Shown in pieces: positions 9,373 to 19,800 of a stretch of 64,000 nucleotides of DNA (position 1 is its first letter; each line of letters begins with the position of its first letter). The stretch is taken from contig DAORMJ010000007.1 of the NCBI GenBank assembly GCA_035440445.1, positions 1 to 64,000 on the forward strand, given 5' to 3'. The position numbers and the translations under genes were made by a program. The DNA is from Ga0077548 sp035440445 (GTDB lineage Bacteria > Pseudomonadota > Alphaproteobacteria > Rhizobiales > Xanthobacteraceae). The notes under the pieces were generated by a model. That model worked only from the letters and a program-made list of their open reading frames with translations. It was not told where the DNA came from and searched no databases.

Positions 9373-10650
9373 ATGACCGACACTAGAATGAAATCGAGAG
9401 AACGCCGCGCTCAGGACGCGCCGATTTCCGGTGAACTGCTATCGCCCGCGGAGCGCATTTCACGCTCACTCAAAGACATTTCGCGAGAAGCGCGCCAACC
9501 GGCACAGGCGTGGCTTCGTTTATTTAAGGATTCTAGAGGACGCCCAATCAGTAACTTCGGCGCCGGCGTCCTTCTCACATTTATCGTGTTTGTGGTCATG
9601 CCGACCCTCACCTCAGGGGTGTATCTTGCATTCTTCGCATCGGATCAGTACGCGGCAGAAGTTCGATTTGCCGTTCGCGGCGGCGAGCAACGGCCTGGGG
9701 GCGATCCCGTTTCAAGTCTGATGGGCGTTTCGACCGTGCGCGTGCAGGATTCCCAGATCGTTGCCCAATACATACAGGGCCAGGGGATGGTGGAAACACT
9801 TGAGCGATCTGTACAGCTGCGCAAACTGTACGCTTGGCCCGAAAAGGCTGATTTTATTTTCGGGTTCAACACGTCCCGCTCGATCGAACGGCTGGTCAAA
9901 TACTGGTGGTGGCAGGTCGATGTCAGCATCGATAAATTGTCGGGGATCGTGACGGTTGTTGTCCGCGCTTTCACACCGAATGATGCGCTAACGATTGCGC
10001 AGAACATCGTTTCTGCCAGCGAAGCGCTAGTCAATGAGCTTTCGGAAAGATCGAGAAAGGATGCATTGGCGCAGGCGCAAAAAGAACTTTCGCTCGCCGA
10101 ACGCGTACTTCAAAGTAAGATTCAGGCGTTGCGAGAACTGCGACGAGACGAACAAATTCTTGATCCGGCCAAGATGTCTGAAGCGATGACAAAGCTACTT
10201 GGCGATCTCCGTCTCGAACTCGCAAAAATGGAAGGGGAATATCAATCCCAGCAACGAGCGGTATCTGACGACGCACCGCAAATGCGGATCCTCCGTTCGC
10301 GAATACAGGCGCTGCGGGAGCAGATCCGGCAAATCGAGGCGAAGATGACGGGATCACAATCTCAGAATCAGCAGGTCCTCGCCGATAGCATGAGCCGCTT
10401 TGACCAGTTGCGTGTCGAGCACGAGATCGCACAAAAGCACTACATCGATGCTGCGACTGCGCTGGAGAGAGCGAGGATCGAAGTCGAATCTCAGCAGGTT
10501 TATCTAACGACGTTCCTGCAACCGGTGCTCGCTGAAGAGGCGCTATATCCGAAACGATGGTGGATTATGCTAGCTATTCTAACGATCTGTCTCACCGTCT
10601 GGGGCGCAGGTACTGGACTCGCGGTGCTGGTCAGAAACTATGGCGCCTAG
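9373..10650 (+). CDS. Capsule polysaccharide export inner-membrane protein, KpsE-like (copy 2)
   Basis: A second co-polymerase of 425 residues. A 60-residue cytoplasmic N-terminal extension precedes the first membrane segment (about residues 58-82). The shared marker ASDQYAAEVRFAVRGG, a Gln-rich periplasmic coiled coil and a C-terminal membrane segment follow. It has the same fold as the protein encoded at 5602 but is clearly diverged and longer. It begins 3 bases after kpsT, so the operon is kpsE-unknown-kpsM-kpsT-kpsE. Loci of this type normally need only one such protein. Confidence 0.88.
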   Translation: MTDTRMKSRERRAQDAPISGELLSPAERISRSLKDISREARQPAQAWLRLFKDSRGRPISNFGAGVLLTFIVFVVMPTLTSGVYLAFFASDQYAAEVRFAVRGGEQRPGGDPVSSLMGVSTVRVQDSQIVAQYIQGQGMVETLERSVQLRKLYAWPEKADFIFGFNTSRSIERLVKYWWWQVDVSIDKLSGIVTVVVRAFTPNDALTIAQNIVSASEALVNELSERSRKDALAQAQKELSLAERVLQSKIQALRELRRDEQILDPAKMSEAMTKLLGDLRLELAKMEGEYQSQQRAVSDDAPQMRILRSRIQALREQIRQIEAKMTGSQSQNQQVLADSMSRFDQLRVEHEIAQKHYIDAATALERARIEVESQQVYLTTFLQPVLAEEALYPKRWWIMLAILTICLTVWGAGTGLAVLVRNYGA

Positions 10651-11800
10651 GATTTCAAGGGATAGCGAGAGTATGTTGTTACTTAAGGATGATCCACTAT
10701 TGGAGCTCAGAAAGCTCACTGAAGAGGGAGATCATGAACTGTTAGTAGAGCATTCAGCTAACTACTTGAGATTGCCGTTAACTGGACTGCAGAAGTTCGA
10801 AATACTGCAAAACGTAATCTTGCATCACCGTGATCATCTCGCCGCAATGCCATTGCTGGACATTGTTCGACAAGAAATGAAAGATGAAGCCCCCTACCTT
10901 CGCCTCATTCTCTCATTTTATGAGTTTCGTTGCCGAGGACGGTCCATTTTAGCAGACACGCTTCCATCAGTTGAAGCGACCGAATATCGCGAGGGCACTA
11001 CTTTTCTAGACGCCCATCCGCTCGATGAGGAGATTGGTGTCGCCTCGGCTCTTTTGTCCGGCCCTCTTGCCATCGACTCCGCGACCGCCGGGAAAAAAGT
11101 ATTGGATGCTGTAACTCGGACCATACCTCTATCGCTACTTCGTATGGGAGATGGCGAGGGACGATTTGTGCAAGCTCTCGATGGTCTTCCAGCAACGAAG
11201 CGTTGTGCCGATCAGATCGCAAAGCGAATTTGGTTCTGGAACTCAGATACCCCAGACAACACATACTGGGAAAAGCTGCGCGACGCATATCGGAGCGCGG
11301 ATATTGTAGGAGTTCACCCACCATTCCGGGTCAATTTAGAGTACAGAAATTCGATGCAAGGCTATATCGGAGTGGTAAACGGAAACCGGTTTCTGCTCGA
11401 TGCATCAAGCCAAACGTCATCATTCAATAGAACGGTGAACTGGCTTTTCAGCGATCTCGGCGTTGGTTTCTTCGCTGAGCTTTTCAGCATTGCAGACAGG
11501 ATATATTTTGTCGGCGCACATCCTGACATTGGTGACGTGCTGGAGCAATTAGGAGCGCGGCACGTAAAAGTTATCGTGACACCGTCGGATAATTTGGTGC
11601 CGAACAGCATAAGCCGTCCGCACTACCCGGACGTCTTCAACGAAGTTATATCGGAATGCCGCAACGCCGAACTGGGCGTATGGTTGGTTTCCTGCGGCTC
11701 ACACGCAAAAATTTATTGCCAAGAGATAAAGCTGGCTGGCGGTGTCGCATTGGATATAGGCTCGCTCTCCGACCGCTGGATGGGCCTAAAGACCCGCTAG
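10640..11800 (+). CDS. GT-D fold glycosyltransferase-like protein with N-terminal extension
   Basis: A 386-residue protein. From about residue 165 the segment LSLLRMGDGEGRF matches the start of GT-D (DUF1792) glycosyltransferases, with a DXE-like D-G-E. The C-terminal GGVALDIGSLSDRWMG matches their conserved end. The first 130 residues are helical and not recognised. The ATG at 10640 overlaps kpsE copy 2 by 11 bases; the ATG at 10673 is an alternative with a purine-rich stretch upstream. It is the last gene of the rightward operon, and its stop TAG lies in the terminator stem. The sugar is unknown. Confidence 0.65.
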   Translation: MAPRISRDSESMLLLKDDPLLELRKLTEEGDHELLVEHSANYLRLPLTGLQKFEILQNVILHHRDHLAAMPLLDIVRQEMKDEAPYLRLILSFYEFRCRGRSILADTLPSVEATEYREGTTFLDAHPLDEEIGVASALLSGPLAIDSATAGKKVLDAVTRTIPLSLLRMGDGEGRFVQALDGLPATKRCADQIAKRIWFWNSDTPDNTYWEKLRDAYRSADIVGVHPPFRVNLEYRNSMQGYIGVVNGNRFLLDASSQTSSFNRTVNWLFSDLGVGFFAELFSIADRIYFVGAHPDIGDVLEQLGARHVKVIVTPSDNLVPNSISRPHYPDVFNEVISECRNAELGVWLVSCGSHAKIYCQEIKLAGGVALDIGSLSDRWMGLKTR

Positions 11801-11818
11801 CTTGCTAGCGGGTTTTTT
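11793..11818 (+). terminator. Rho-independent terminator of the capsule export operon
   Basis: A perfect 8-bp stem, CCCGCTAG (11793-11800) with CTAGCGGG (11805-11812), a CTTG loop and six T follow on the rightward strand. The palindromic CTAG in the left arm supplies TAG stops to both convergent genes. Confidence 0.93.
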
Positions 11819-12513
11819 CTAGCAAAATAAGTCTCTGTAAATTCACCGATTATGCCGTGATAGTGATCATTAAATCGCAGCACCTCTACGTCCAATTTTG
11901 AACTCTGGTAGATAATTTCCGGGAGATCGTATCCATAGTGGAATGTTACAAGCGCTCCGGCGTCGCTCACGGGACTACCGTGATATTCGGCCTCTGCTAG
12001 AAATTCAATCCCATCATCTTTGTAAAGAGCTCGACGTTCGCTCACCGTCTTTTCTTTATAGGTGGGAGCTGTAAAGATGTAGGCGCCGCCGGGCTTGAGC
12101 GTGCGCTCAATTTCCTTGAAACATAGTTCCGGTTGGTTGACGTGCTCCATAACATCTAAAGATATAACGATATCAAATACCTCGTCAGCAAATGTCTGCT
12201 TTTCCAAGTTCTCGTTTCGAAAACCTTCGACGATAGAGCCGAGCTTTTCTCCCGGGAAGAACTGCGTCGCTTCGTAGCGCGCGCACTCCCGGCTTAGCTT
12301 AAGGGAAATCCCACGGGCGACCGGAGACGATTCATGGATACTGCAAGTACGCCAATTGGGAAAAGCGCGCGTTAGAGCAAGAGCAAGCGCCCTCTCTCGG
12401 GGAATGGATCCGCACCCAGAGCAGAACAAGTGATCTCTATACCAGACGTTATCTGAAGCAAATTCAGCTCGCGCTTCACAGATAGGGCAGAAGCCTAGCC
12501 GCCGATATTCCAT
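11797..12513 (-). CDS. SAM-dependent methyltransferase with N-terminal zinc ribbon
   Basis: A 238-residue class I methyltransferase. The N-terminus has two CxxC pairs (CPIC at about 9-12 and CSGC about 20 residues later), a likely zinc knuckle. The Rossmann part shows VFDIVISLDVMEHVNQPE and TLKPGGAYIFTAPT, typical of SAM enzymes of surface polysaccharide loci. The usual glycine-rich motif I is weak. Acceptor unknown, presumably sugar or a chain end. It is convergent with the export operon and shares four bases with it. Codon use is AT-rich relative to the rml genes. Confidence 0.8.
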   Translation of the reverse strand: MEYRRLGFCPICEARAEFASDNVWYRDHLFCSGCGSIPRERALALALTRAFPNWRTCSIHESSPVARGISLKLSRECARYEATQFFPGEKLGSIVEGFRNENLEKQTFADEVFDIVISLDVMEHVNQPELCFKEIERTLKPGGAYIFTAPTYKEKTVSERRALYKDDGIEFLAEAEYHGSPVSDAGALVTFHYGYDLPEIIYQSSKLDVEVLRFNDHYHGIIGEFTETYFARKNPLAS

Positions 12514-12588
12514 TCCGCAGTCCCACTTTTAGGTCTATCCTACCGACACACGTCATCTCTCGGGCGAAATAAGGCCCGCCTCCAGACA

Positions 12589-13242
12589 TCACAACGGCTT
12601 TCTTAGCAGACTTACGCAATCAAGATCCTTTGAAGTCGACCAATCAATTACAATGCTCTCCACAATCTCGAGTTCAGCTTGATTAGCGAAATAATGAAAC
12701 AAGTCTTTAGTCATGTGATTCCTGGCGTGCGGATTTTGGCCATAATGAATATTGAAAGGCGCGGCATAATTCGAATGATGAAACAGACCCATCCCTCCAC
12801 GTTTCAGTATCCTCGCCGCCTCTCTCAAGTAGCTCTGCACAATATCAGGACTAAAGTGAACCATCGAGTCGTAGCAGTAAATCGCCGTTACGCTTTCTGA
12901 AGCAACCGCATCGAACGAGTACCCGTTATTCTTAACATACTTTATAAAAGGAAACCGCTGTAGGCGATTGCGGCAGAATTCTAGGTTTGCGTCGAATATA
13001 TCCACTAACGTTAGATCGGCCGTCATCTCTGCTGCCTGTTCGGAATGACGTCCATGACCGCAAGACAATTCAAGCAAGTTAGTGAGATCGAGACGATTAA
13101 AGAGTCGGCGAAACGGTCGATCCTCATCCCAGAAAATGAAAGTCCACCGCTCGGCATCGTCGTAATAGGTGCTCGTAGCCCATGGCTCGCTCACGACGGC
13201 TGCTGACTCTTTGAGCTTCGCCGATGTATCTGGATCAGCCAT
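12589..13242 (-). CDS. SAM-dependent methyltransferase
   Basis: A 217-residue class I methyltransferase with motif I LLELSCGHGRHSE (about residues 56-68), the acidic residue of beta-2 in LTLVDIFDANL, AIYCYDSMVHFSPD, and ILKRGGMGLFHHSN. The start is the ATG at 13242, 9 bases after the stop of the upstream glycosyltransferase frame, so it is in the same leftward operon. Probably methylates a polysaccharide or sugar precursor. It is not closely similar to the other methyltransferases here. Confidence 0.82.
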   Translation of the reverse strand: MADPDTSAKLKESAAVVSEPWATSTYYDDAERWTFIFWDEDRPFRRLFNRLDLTNLLELSCGHGRHSEQAAEMTADLTLVDIFDANLEFCRNRLQRFPFIKYVKNNGYSFDAVASESVTAIYCYDSMVHFSPDIVQSYLREAARILKRGGMGLFHHSNYAAPFNIHYGQNPHARNHMTKDLFHYFANQAELEIVESIVIDWSTSKDLDCVSLLRKPL

Positions 13243-13251
13243 TGTGTGCTC

Positions 13252-16200
13252 CTATTTTTCTGGCGACGGACAAAGAAAGTCTGGATGCGTGCTGTACAGT
13301 TTGTACCGCTCATCGGCCAAACCAAATTGCTCGTAAAGCTTCTGTGCGTACTCCGCAGCGCGCATTCCAGCGGTTTTCCCAAGATCGAACCTTCGAACGG
13401 TATCCTCTTGCACCCGTACGATCTCTTGCAGCTGAGCAAGATTGAAATTTCCGACTGTAACGCTTCTCTGGTGTCTGCGGTGTGAGTTTAGCGAAAGTGG
13501 ACAAAAGGCAATGGAGCCTTTCTCGAGTAGTCGCAGGTATGTGACCCAATCTCCCGCATTACGAAATGAGACTATCTCTTCGCGATTCTCCTCAAGTGTC
13601 TTGAGCAACTGCTCGCGCCGGAACACCACCCCGCTTACGTTCGGAATCGTATTCTTAACAAAGAGCGCTCTCGAAATCTCCTCAACACCTTCGACGTGAT
13701 ACGCACTCTTCCATTTCTCCGCATCTATGTCCGCTACGTAATCCAGATAGTTCTGACAGAGAATAGCGCCGTCATCATCCATCTGCCGCGATTGGCTGTA
13801 ACTCATCACAGTACCAAGCTTCTCGAAAGCTGGCGTCACGCTGGCGAGAAAGTTTGGATCGGCGAGGTCATCCGCTTCTGCGATCCAGACCAAATCCCCA
13901 CGCGCGAGCTCGACTCCGCGCAACCATTGACGAAAGACGGACCCGGAGTTCCTATCGTTTACGATAAGCTGGGACGGGATGTTGGTTTCGGCCAAGAAGT
14001 CTTGAATAATCTGCACGCTTTCATCTGTAGAATCATCGTCAAGAATGATCAGTTCGAACACGGGCAGAGTCTGCGCCGCGATCGACTCCAGTCGCGCACG
14101 CAAATAACAAGCATAATTATAATTCGGGACTATCACCGAAACGCGCGGAAGCGCCTTACCTGCGAATCCCAAGAGGTCAAAAAGATAATGACGAAAACTC
14201 AACTCCCGCTCTACCAGAGCCCGGCCTGACCGCGCCTTACTGGCGCGTCGATCGTCGTCGCCCAACAAATCCATAATAGCTAATGCAAACGCGTTCGTGT
14301 CGAGAGGATCCACCAGCGTCCCCGCACGACGAATAATGCCTTCCGTGCCGGTACAACCTCTGAAACCAACGATCGGCAAACCGGCATCCAGCGCTTCCAT
14401 GACGACGGATGGAAACGGGTCCTCTCGAGAGGTAAGCGCATATATGTCGGCTGCAGAATAATATCGCTGCGGCTGATCTTTCAGACCCGTAAAACGGAAG
14501 CGCCCTTCCAATCCTGCCTCGACTCCTGCCAGCGCTGGCCGAAAAACGCTTCATCACGGTGCCCCACCCATACTCCAACTACATAAGGATCTAACGCTGC
14601 AATCCTCGTGACGGTCGCAATGAAAAGATCTACGCCCTTTCGATGGTCTGCATAGCCAACTGCCAGGATTACTCTCGCCTCAGGAGGCAGACCCAGTTCT
14701 TCTCGAACTTGCGCCCTTATCGTCGCTCGAGCCGATTTCAAACGGTACGGGTTACGAAGATAGAGTCCCTGCGGGCTTATCCTGGCGTTCGGCAATTTCT
14801 TGCCTACGAAACTTTCAAAGCCTGCCCGGACTGGATCGGCGGCAAAAACAACGATGTCCGATCTGTCAGCGACGTTCCTGGCGGCATTCTCAAGTGAATA
14901 TGCACTTAGGATCCCCGGCATCTCATGTACCAAACTTACCACTCGAACCCCAGCGCGCTTCAGCGCCGGGATGATGCTCCCGGAGACTGTCGTATTGACG
15001 ATCGCAAAATCGGCTCCTTCCCTGCGCAGCCGCTCTACAAGGTTCGCAACCGCTGATGAATTCGGGGCGTCAACTCTGTGCAGCGTCGCCACCTCTGAGA
15101 ACCGCTCCAGCAAAGGACCATCGCCCAGCGAAATAAGGTCCACCTGATATCCGAATTCATCCCGGAGAGATTGTGCCAAGCTGAGCGAAAGAAACTGCGC
15201 CCCGTGGGGATGCGCATCATGTGCCACGACTAGCGCTCGCGGACGACCAGGAAACGTGCCTGTTCCGCTTGCCAGCGCATCGCGCGTTGCTTGAAGATAT
15301 GAGTATCCCGTCTTTTCATCCGGCTCGAGATGAGCGCCCTCCGCCCATTCATTCCAAGCATTGACGAAAACCAATCGCTCATCAGAGTTCTCGACATTTT
15401 CGACTGTGTCGCGAATCGCGTTCTCTAACCATCGCTGATAAAGCTGCGGGGTATTATTGATAAAAATCGTAGCTCTGTTTTTACGTCGGGCGGTATTGTC
15501 CCAGCCCGGGCACACGGAGCGAAATAGTGGATATTCTCGCGGCGAATATTTCTCGCTAGCTTCAACATAAGCGCGCCAGTCATACACGGTCGCAGCAAAG
15601 TCCTCATGCAACGGTATCAAAAGCGAATTCAGCTTTGGAGGTTGGAAATTATTCGGTGGAAACTCTACCGCAGCATCAAAATCGTAGACCGTTGGATCCG
15701 TCCGCTCAAATGATTGCACATACGCAAGGTAGATTTCTCCGATACCGTTCATCCGACACCATGCACGCCACCGCGCCACAGTCTCGCGCGGCGCAGGAAG
15801 CAGATTGGGGCGGTACACTAGAAGGAGCGGCCTCCTGTTTATACGAATGTAACGCGGGTCAACCATATACCGCGCTATCTCGCGGATAAACGCGATGTCG
15901 TCTTCATCCGAGTGATTTTGCGCGATCAAGACTTCAGAATCGAGGCCATCCCATCGGCGGGACCAGTTCTCGTTCGCCCAACACAAGCAGAAAGGGAGGT
16001 CCAGGCTTTTGTCGTTCAACCAGTTTTCTATCGGTGTTTCGAGAAGCCGCTTCCCACCAAACCAGTAGAAGTAGAAGCAGAAGCAGAAGCCCTCAATCCC
16101 ATAGAGCTTCGCTAGCTCAATCTGCTGTTGCTGAGCCACTTTATCGCGAAGGTCATAATAACCCAAATCTATCGGAATATGCGGCTGATAATGCCCTGCG

Positions 16201-16784
16201 AATAGAGGCTTTGCGGGCTTCACATTGGTCCATTCGGTGAAACCACTGCCCCACCACTGATCGTTTTCAGGTATGGGATGAAACTGCGGGAGATAAAAAG
16301 CGATCACCTTAGCATCACGATGCCCGAGAGATGTCGCTTGCAGCCGAGGAACGAATGTTGAGTAATGAAGATGGCATTGCGGAATATCCGATCGGCCTGG
16401 ACTCTTTTCTCTGCCTTCTTTCTCGCCGAACTCGATATAATGAATCAGCGGGTTTTCTTCGGCTAATGCGACGTCAGGATGCCGATCCAGATACCACGAC
16501 GTATCAAACTCAGCGTGCGGATTCCTTCTCTCCCGCCACCCGAACAGCTCGTAATGCACCAGCGGGTTCTCTCCCGCCGCAGCGACGTCCGGATTGCTCT
16601 CCAGATAGAATGATGTATCGAACAGCGGGTGCGGGTCGCGTCCTTCGCGCCAGCCATGCGTCATATAATGTTCAAACGGATCAACGCCGGCTTGCGCGAC
16701 GTCGGGATTTTGCTCGAGGTACCAATCAGCGTCGAAAAGCGAATGATAATTTGTAACGTCAGATTCAAAAGAAGAAGACATCAA
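13252..16784 (-). pseudogene. Giant repeat-WbsX-GT4-GT2 polysaccharide enzyme, split by a frameshift
   Basis: Two frames together make one protein of about 1,175 residues. The first (16784 to 14481) has three 38-residue FD-x-x-WYL repeats (residues 16-124). A WbsX/GH99-like domain follows from about 158, with VIAFYLPQFHPIPEND, GFTEWTNVKPA and VNAWNEWAEGAHLEPD. Then comes the N-terminal half of a GT4. The second frame (open from 14511) continues with the GT4 C-terminal half (LTSREDPFPSVVMEALDAG) and then a GT2 (VSVIVPNYNYACYLRARLES, IILDDDSTDES). One base is missing between them, most likely at the A5 tract 14542-14546, because frame 2 is closed just upstream. If the frame is restored the protein would be a multi-activity assembly enzyme. 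It is a real mutation or a sequence error. Confidence 0.85.
16413..16739 (-). repeat. Three tandem 38-residue FDxxWYL repeats at the N-terminus of the WbsX-GT protein
   Basis: Three in-frame units, each exactly 38 residues, with consensus LFDtsWYLexNPDVAxA, then NPLxHYxxxGWRExR. The same module occurs five times at the C-terminus of the neighbouring 1082-residue protein. Confidence 0.9.
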
Positions 16785-16823
16785 TCATCCACTCATTAGT
16801 TATTCCAGTTTACGAACTTTAAG

Positions 16824-19800
16824 TTAGCCAACAGATTGTATAGCTCTCCCCTCTACCTTCCCGTACTCCGAATAATGCGCAAGGGGATCCGTATTCGCAA
16901 GTGCAACATCGCGATGTTCCCTCAGATAGACGGAAACGTCGAACGCCGCACTCGGGTTGCGCCGCTCGCGCCATCCGAAAACACAATAGTGGATCAAAGG
17001 ATTCTCTCCTGCCGACCGGACGTCTGGATTCTGCAGGAGATAATACTTCGTATCAAATAGCGGATGAGGGTTCATACCCGCGCGCCACCCTTCTTCGCAG
17101 AAATGAGCAACCGGGTTTAGCGTGGATGCGCTCTTGTCTCCGAGTTGCTGCATATAGAAGTCTGTGTCGAACAATGCATGCGGATCATTTCCCGACAGAA
17201 TCCCGATACTTTGATAATGCGCCAGTGAAGTCATCTTGACACGCGATGCAGCGGCGCAATTTCGGCGATAATACGCCGCATCGAAAAGATAGTGGACTTG
17301 CCTCGCTTCGTTCTCGCCATAGCGAATGTAATGCAGCAACGGATCCATCTTGGCGGACGCAACATCCGGATAGCGTTGCAGGTAGGTTACGGCGCTGAAG
17401 AGTTTGGAACTTCGAATTGCATCTATCTGCAGGCGTTCCGACGCCGTTGGCGTCCCGTTCGCTCCAGAGAATAGCTTTCGTATAAAGCCGCGCTGCCGCG
17501 ATTCTCTGTTCTCTACGCCCTCCAGAATGCGCGCCTGTTCAGCCAGACCGTTGGACAGTCGATCCGCGTGAGCGCGCGCAACCCGAAGTTCCCCACGATC
17601 GCGTTCAAGTTCTGCGGCAAGTTGCTCGGCTCGAGCACGCTCATTTTGTAACTGCGCGCTCGTCTGGCGCAAGCGGGATAGCTCGGAAAACACCTGCGCC
17701 AACTGTCTCGACGCGCCATCCCGCTCCCGCGTACGCAATTCCGCCAAGCTATGACTTTCCGCTAGTTCACTTTGTGTCTTGGCGACCGAGGTTCGCTCGG
17801 CTTTCAGCGCCGCGGACAATTCGATCGCTCGCTTAGACTCCTGTTCAAGCAGGACTTCAAGCTGAGCCAGCTTTCCCGACGCTGCGTCACGTTCTCTAGT
17901 TCGCAGATCAACCAAGGCATCGCGTTCAGCGATCTTTCTCAGGAGCTCTTTTGCCGTTGCCCTTTCACTCTCCAACGCGGCCGACAACTCCCGGCTGCGT
18001 TCAATCTCTTCATTGAGATGTTTCTGCGCTTCAGACACCTCAGCCTGACTCGCGATGATCTGATTTACCGCATCATTCCGCTGCGCTTCCAGTTCCGCCG
18101 CGCGCGCCGAGTCCTCGTTGAAACGCTTCTCCAACTCCTCTCGCGCGTGAGCAAGCTCGCCCGACAACTTCTGCGTCAGGCCCTGGCTTTCACGGAGCAG
18201 ATCACCATTAGCCGAGAGCTGCGATGTGAGTGCGGAATTATCCTCTCTGACCTTAGCAAGATCATTCTGCAACAGCGACTGACTTGCCTGACTTCTTGAT
18301 AGCTCCTCTTCGACTCCCTGCAGCCTGCTATTCTCGGACCGAAGTTGCCCGATGCTCGCTGACAGCGCGCTACGCTCCACGGCGCTCCGAACCGAAATTA
18401 CCGCATTCCAACTCTGCGCAATATATTCTTGCGAAATGTCGACAGCCGATTGCCCCTGGACCCATGCCTGAACGCGGCCCTCAATCTCTGTAAACCTGTC
18501 GATCTGCGCACGCGTCAGGAATACACCGAGCTCACCAAGCACAGCGATGATGAGTTGATTGATTTGCTGAGGCGTACCCGCTTGCGGCGTTGCATAGCTG
18601 AATATCCGCGCCAGGCTGTCGCGGAGCCCTCGAAACGCCAAGTAGCCAAATTCAACCTGTGGCCCAAGCTTCCATTCCTGGTCGAAGAAACGCGCGTTGC
18701 CTTCTTCGTCCACACTCAAATTGAACGGTGCCGCGTCGAAGTACTTACCATCGACGTAACGCGGGAATATCTCAGCTGAAACGTTTTTAAGTCCGCACTC
18801 GCGCGCCAAAGCCTTAAGCCACACCTTTGCCCAGTCAGCGACCTCTCCGACGGTCCAGTTCGGCCGGTTCACGACGCTGGACAGCTCGCCCCACCAGTTC
18901 TTCCCTTCGCGGAAGGGCTCTCCACTCAACTGCTGGCTGATGGGCACAGAAGGCGCGTCGGCGTTCGCAAGGGCATGGCGCTCGACGCGGAGGCCATCTC
19001 CGGCTCTCACAAACTCCGTGGCTTTGGTAAAGGCTGCATGGCGGTCGACGTTGTAATGCCACGCCAACCCATCGTTACTTATGAACGGAATTATCGCCGA
19101 TTCATTCTTTGCGCAGACCACAAGAAATGAATTGGCCAACTCCCCGAGCAAATAGTTCTTGCCTACAACCTGCCATGCCTGTTCAAGCGAGAACGTCGGA
19201 TCGGATGGCCGCTGCGGGTCCGAAAGCGCGGTCTGCGACGCCAGGCTCGCAGCGAGACTAGGGTGCGCGGTGATCAAAGCACCGGACAGGATCGTGTCAG
19301 GCAGCTTGTAATCCGGACTGGGCACGTACCAGGCCTGTGCGGTCAGTCCACTGTCCCGCAGCAATCCCGCGAGCTCGGCGCCGCCGAATGTAGTGGGAGA
19401 CTTCGCGCGGTAGCCGTCATTGATGCCGTCGAACTCGCCACCCGTGTGATCTTCGCGCGCACCGGCCAGATACTTCAGACCCAGCTTGTTCTCGATCGCG
19501 AGTATGACGACGCCATCGTCGCTCAGCTTGGATGCGACATCACGCAAGAATTTTCTATAGGGGTCATCGTTGTCGTAAACACCAGCGTACTCAAGAACGC
19601 CGACAACCGTATTCGCGTCGAATTTCTCGACCGCACGCAGATTCTCTACGCGGTCACAGACGACCGTGACGTTTGCCAGATCCTCGGTGCGGACACGCGC
19701 AATCTTTGCTCGCCGCGCGCTCCCCTCCACCGCAACAATTTCGCCGCCGTTCTCGCCAAGAAAACGGGTAATCGCACCGCAACCCGCACCGGTTTCAAGC

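Noticed and set aside
16413..17402. DNA repeat or CRISPR-like array
   Set aside because: The periodicity is 114 bases and is protein-level (38 residues). No conserved direct DNA repeats with unique spacers are present.
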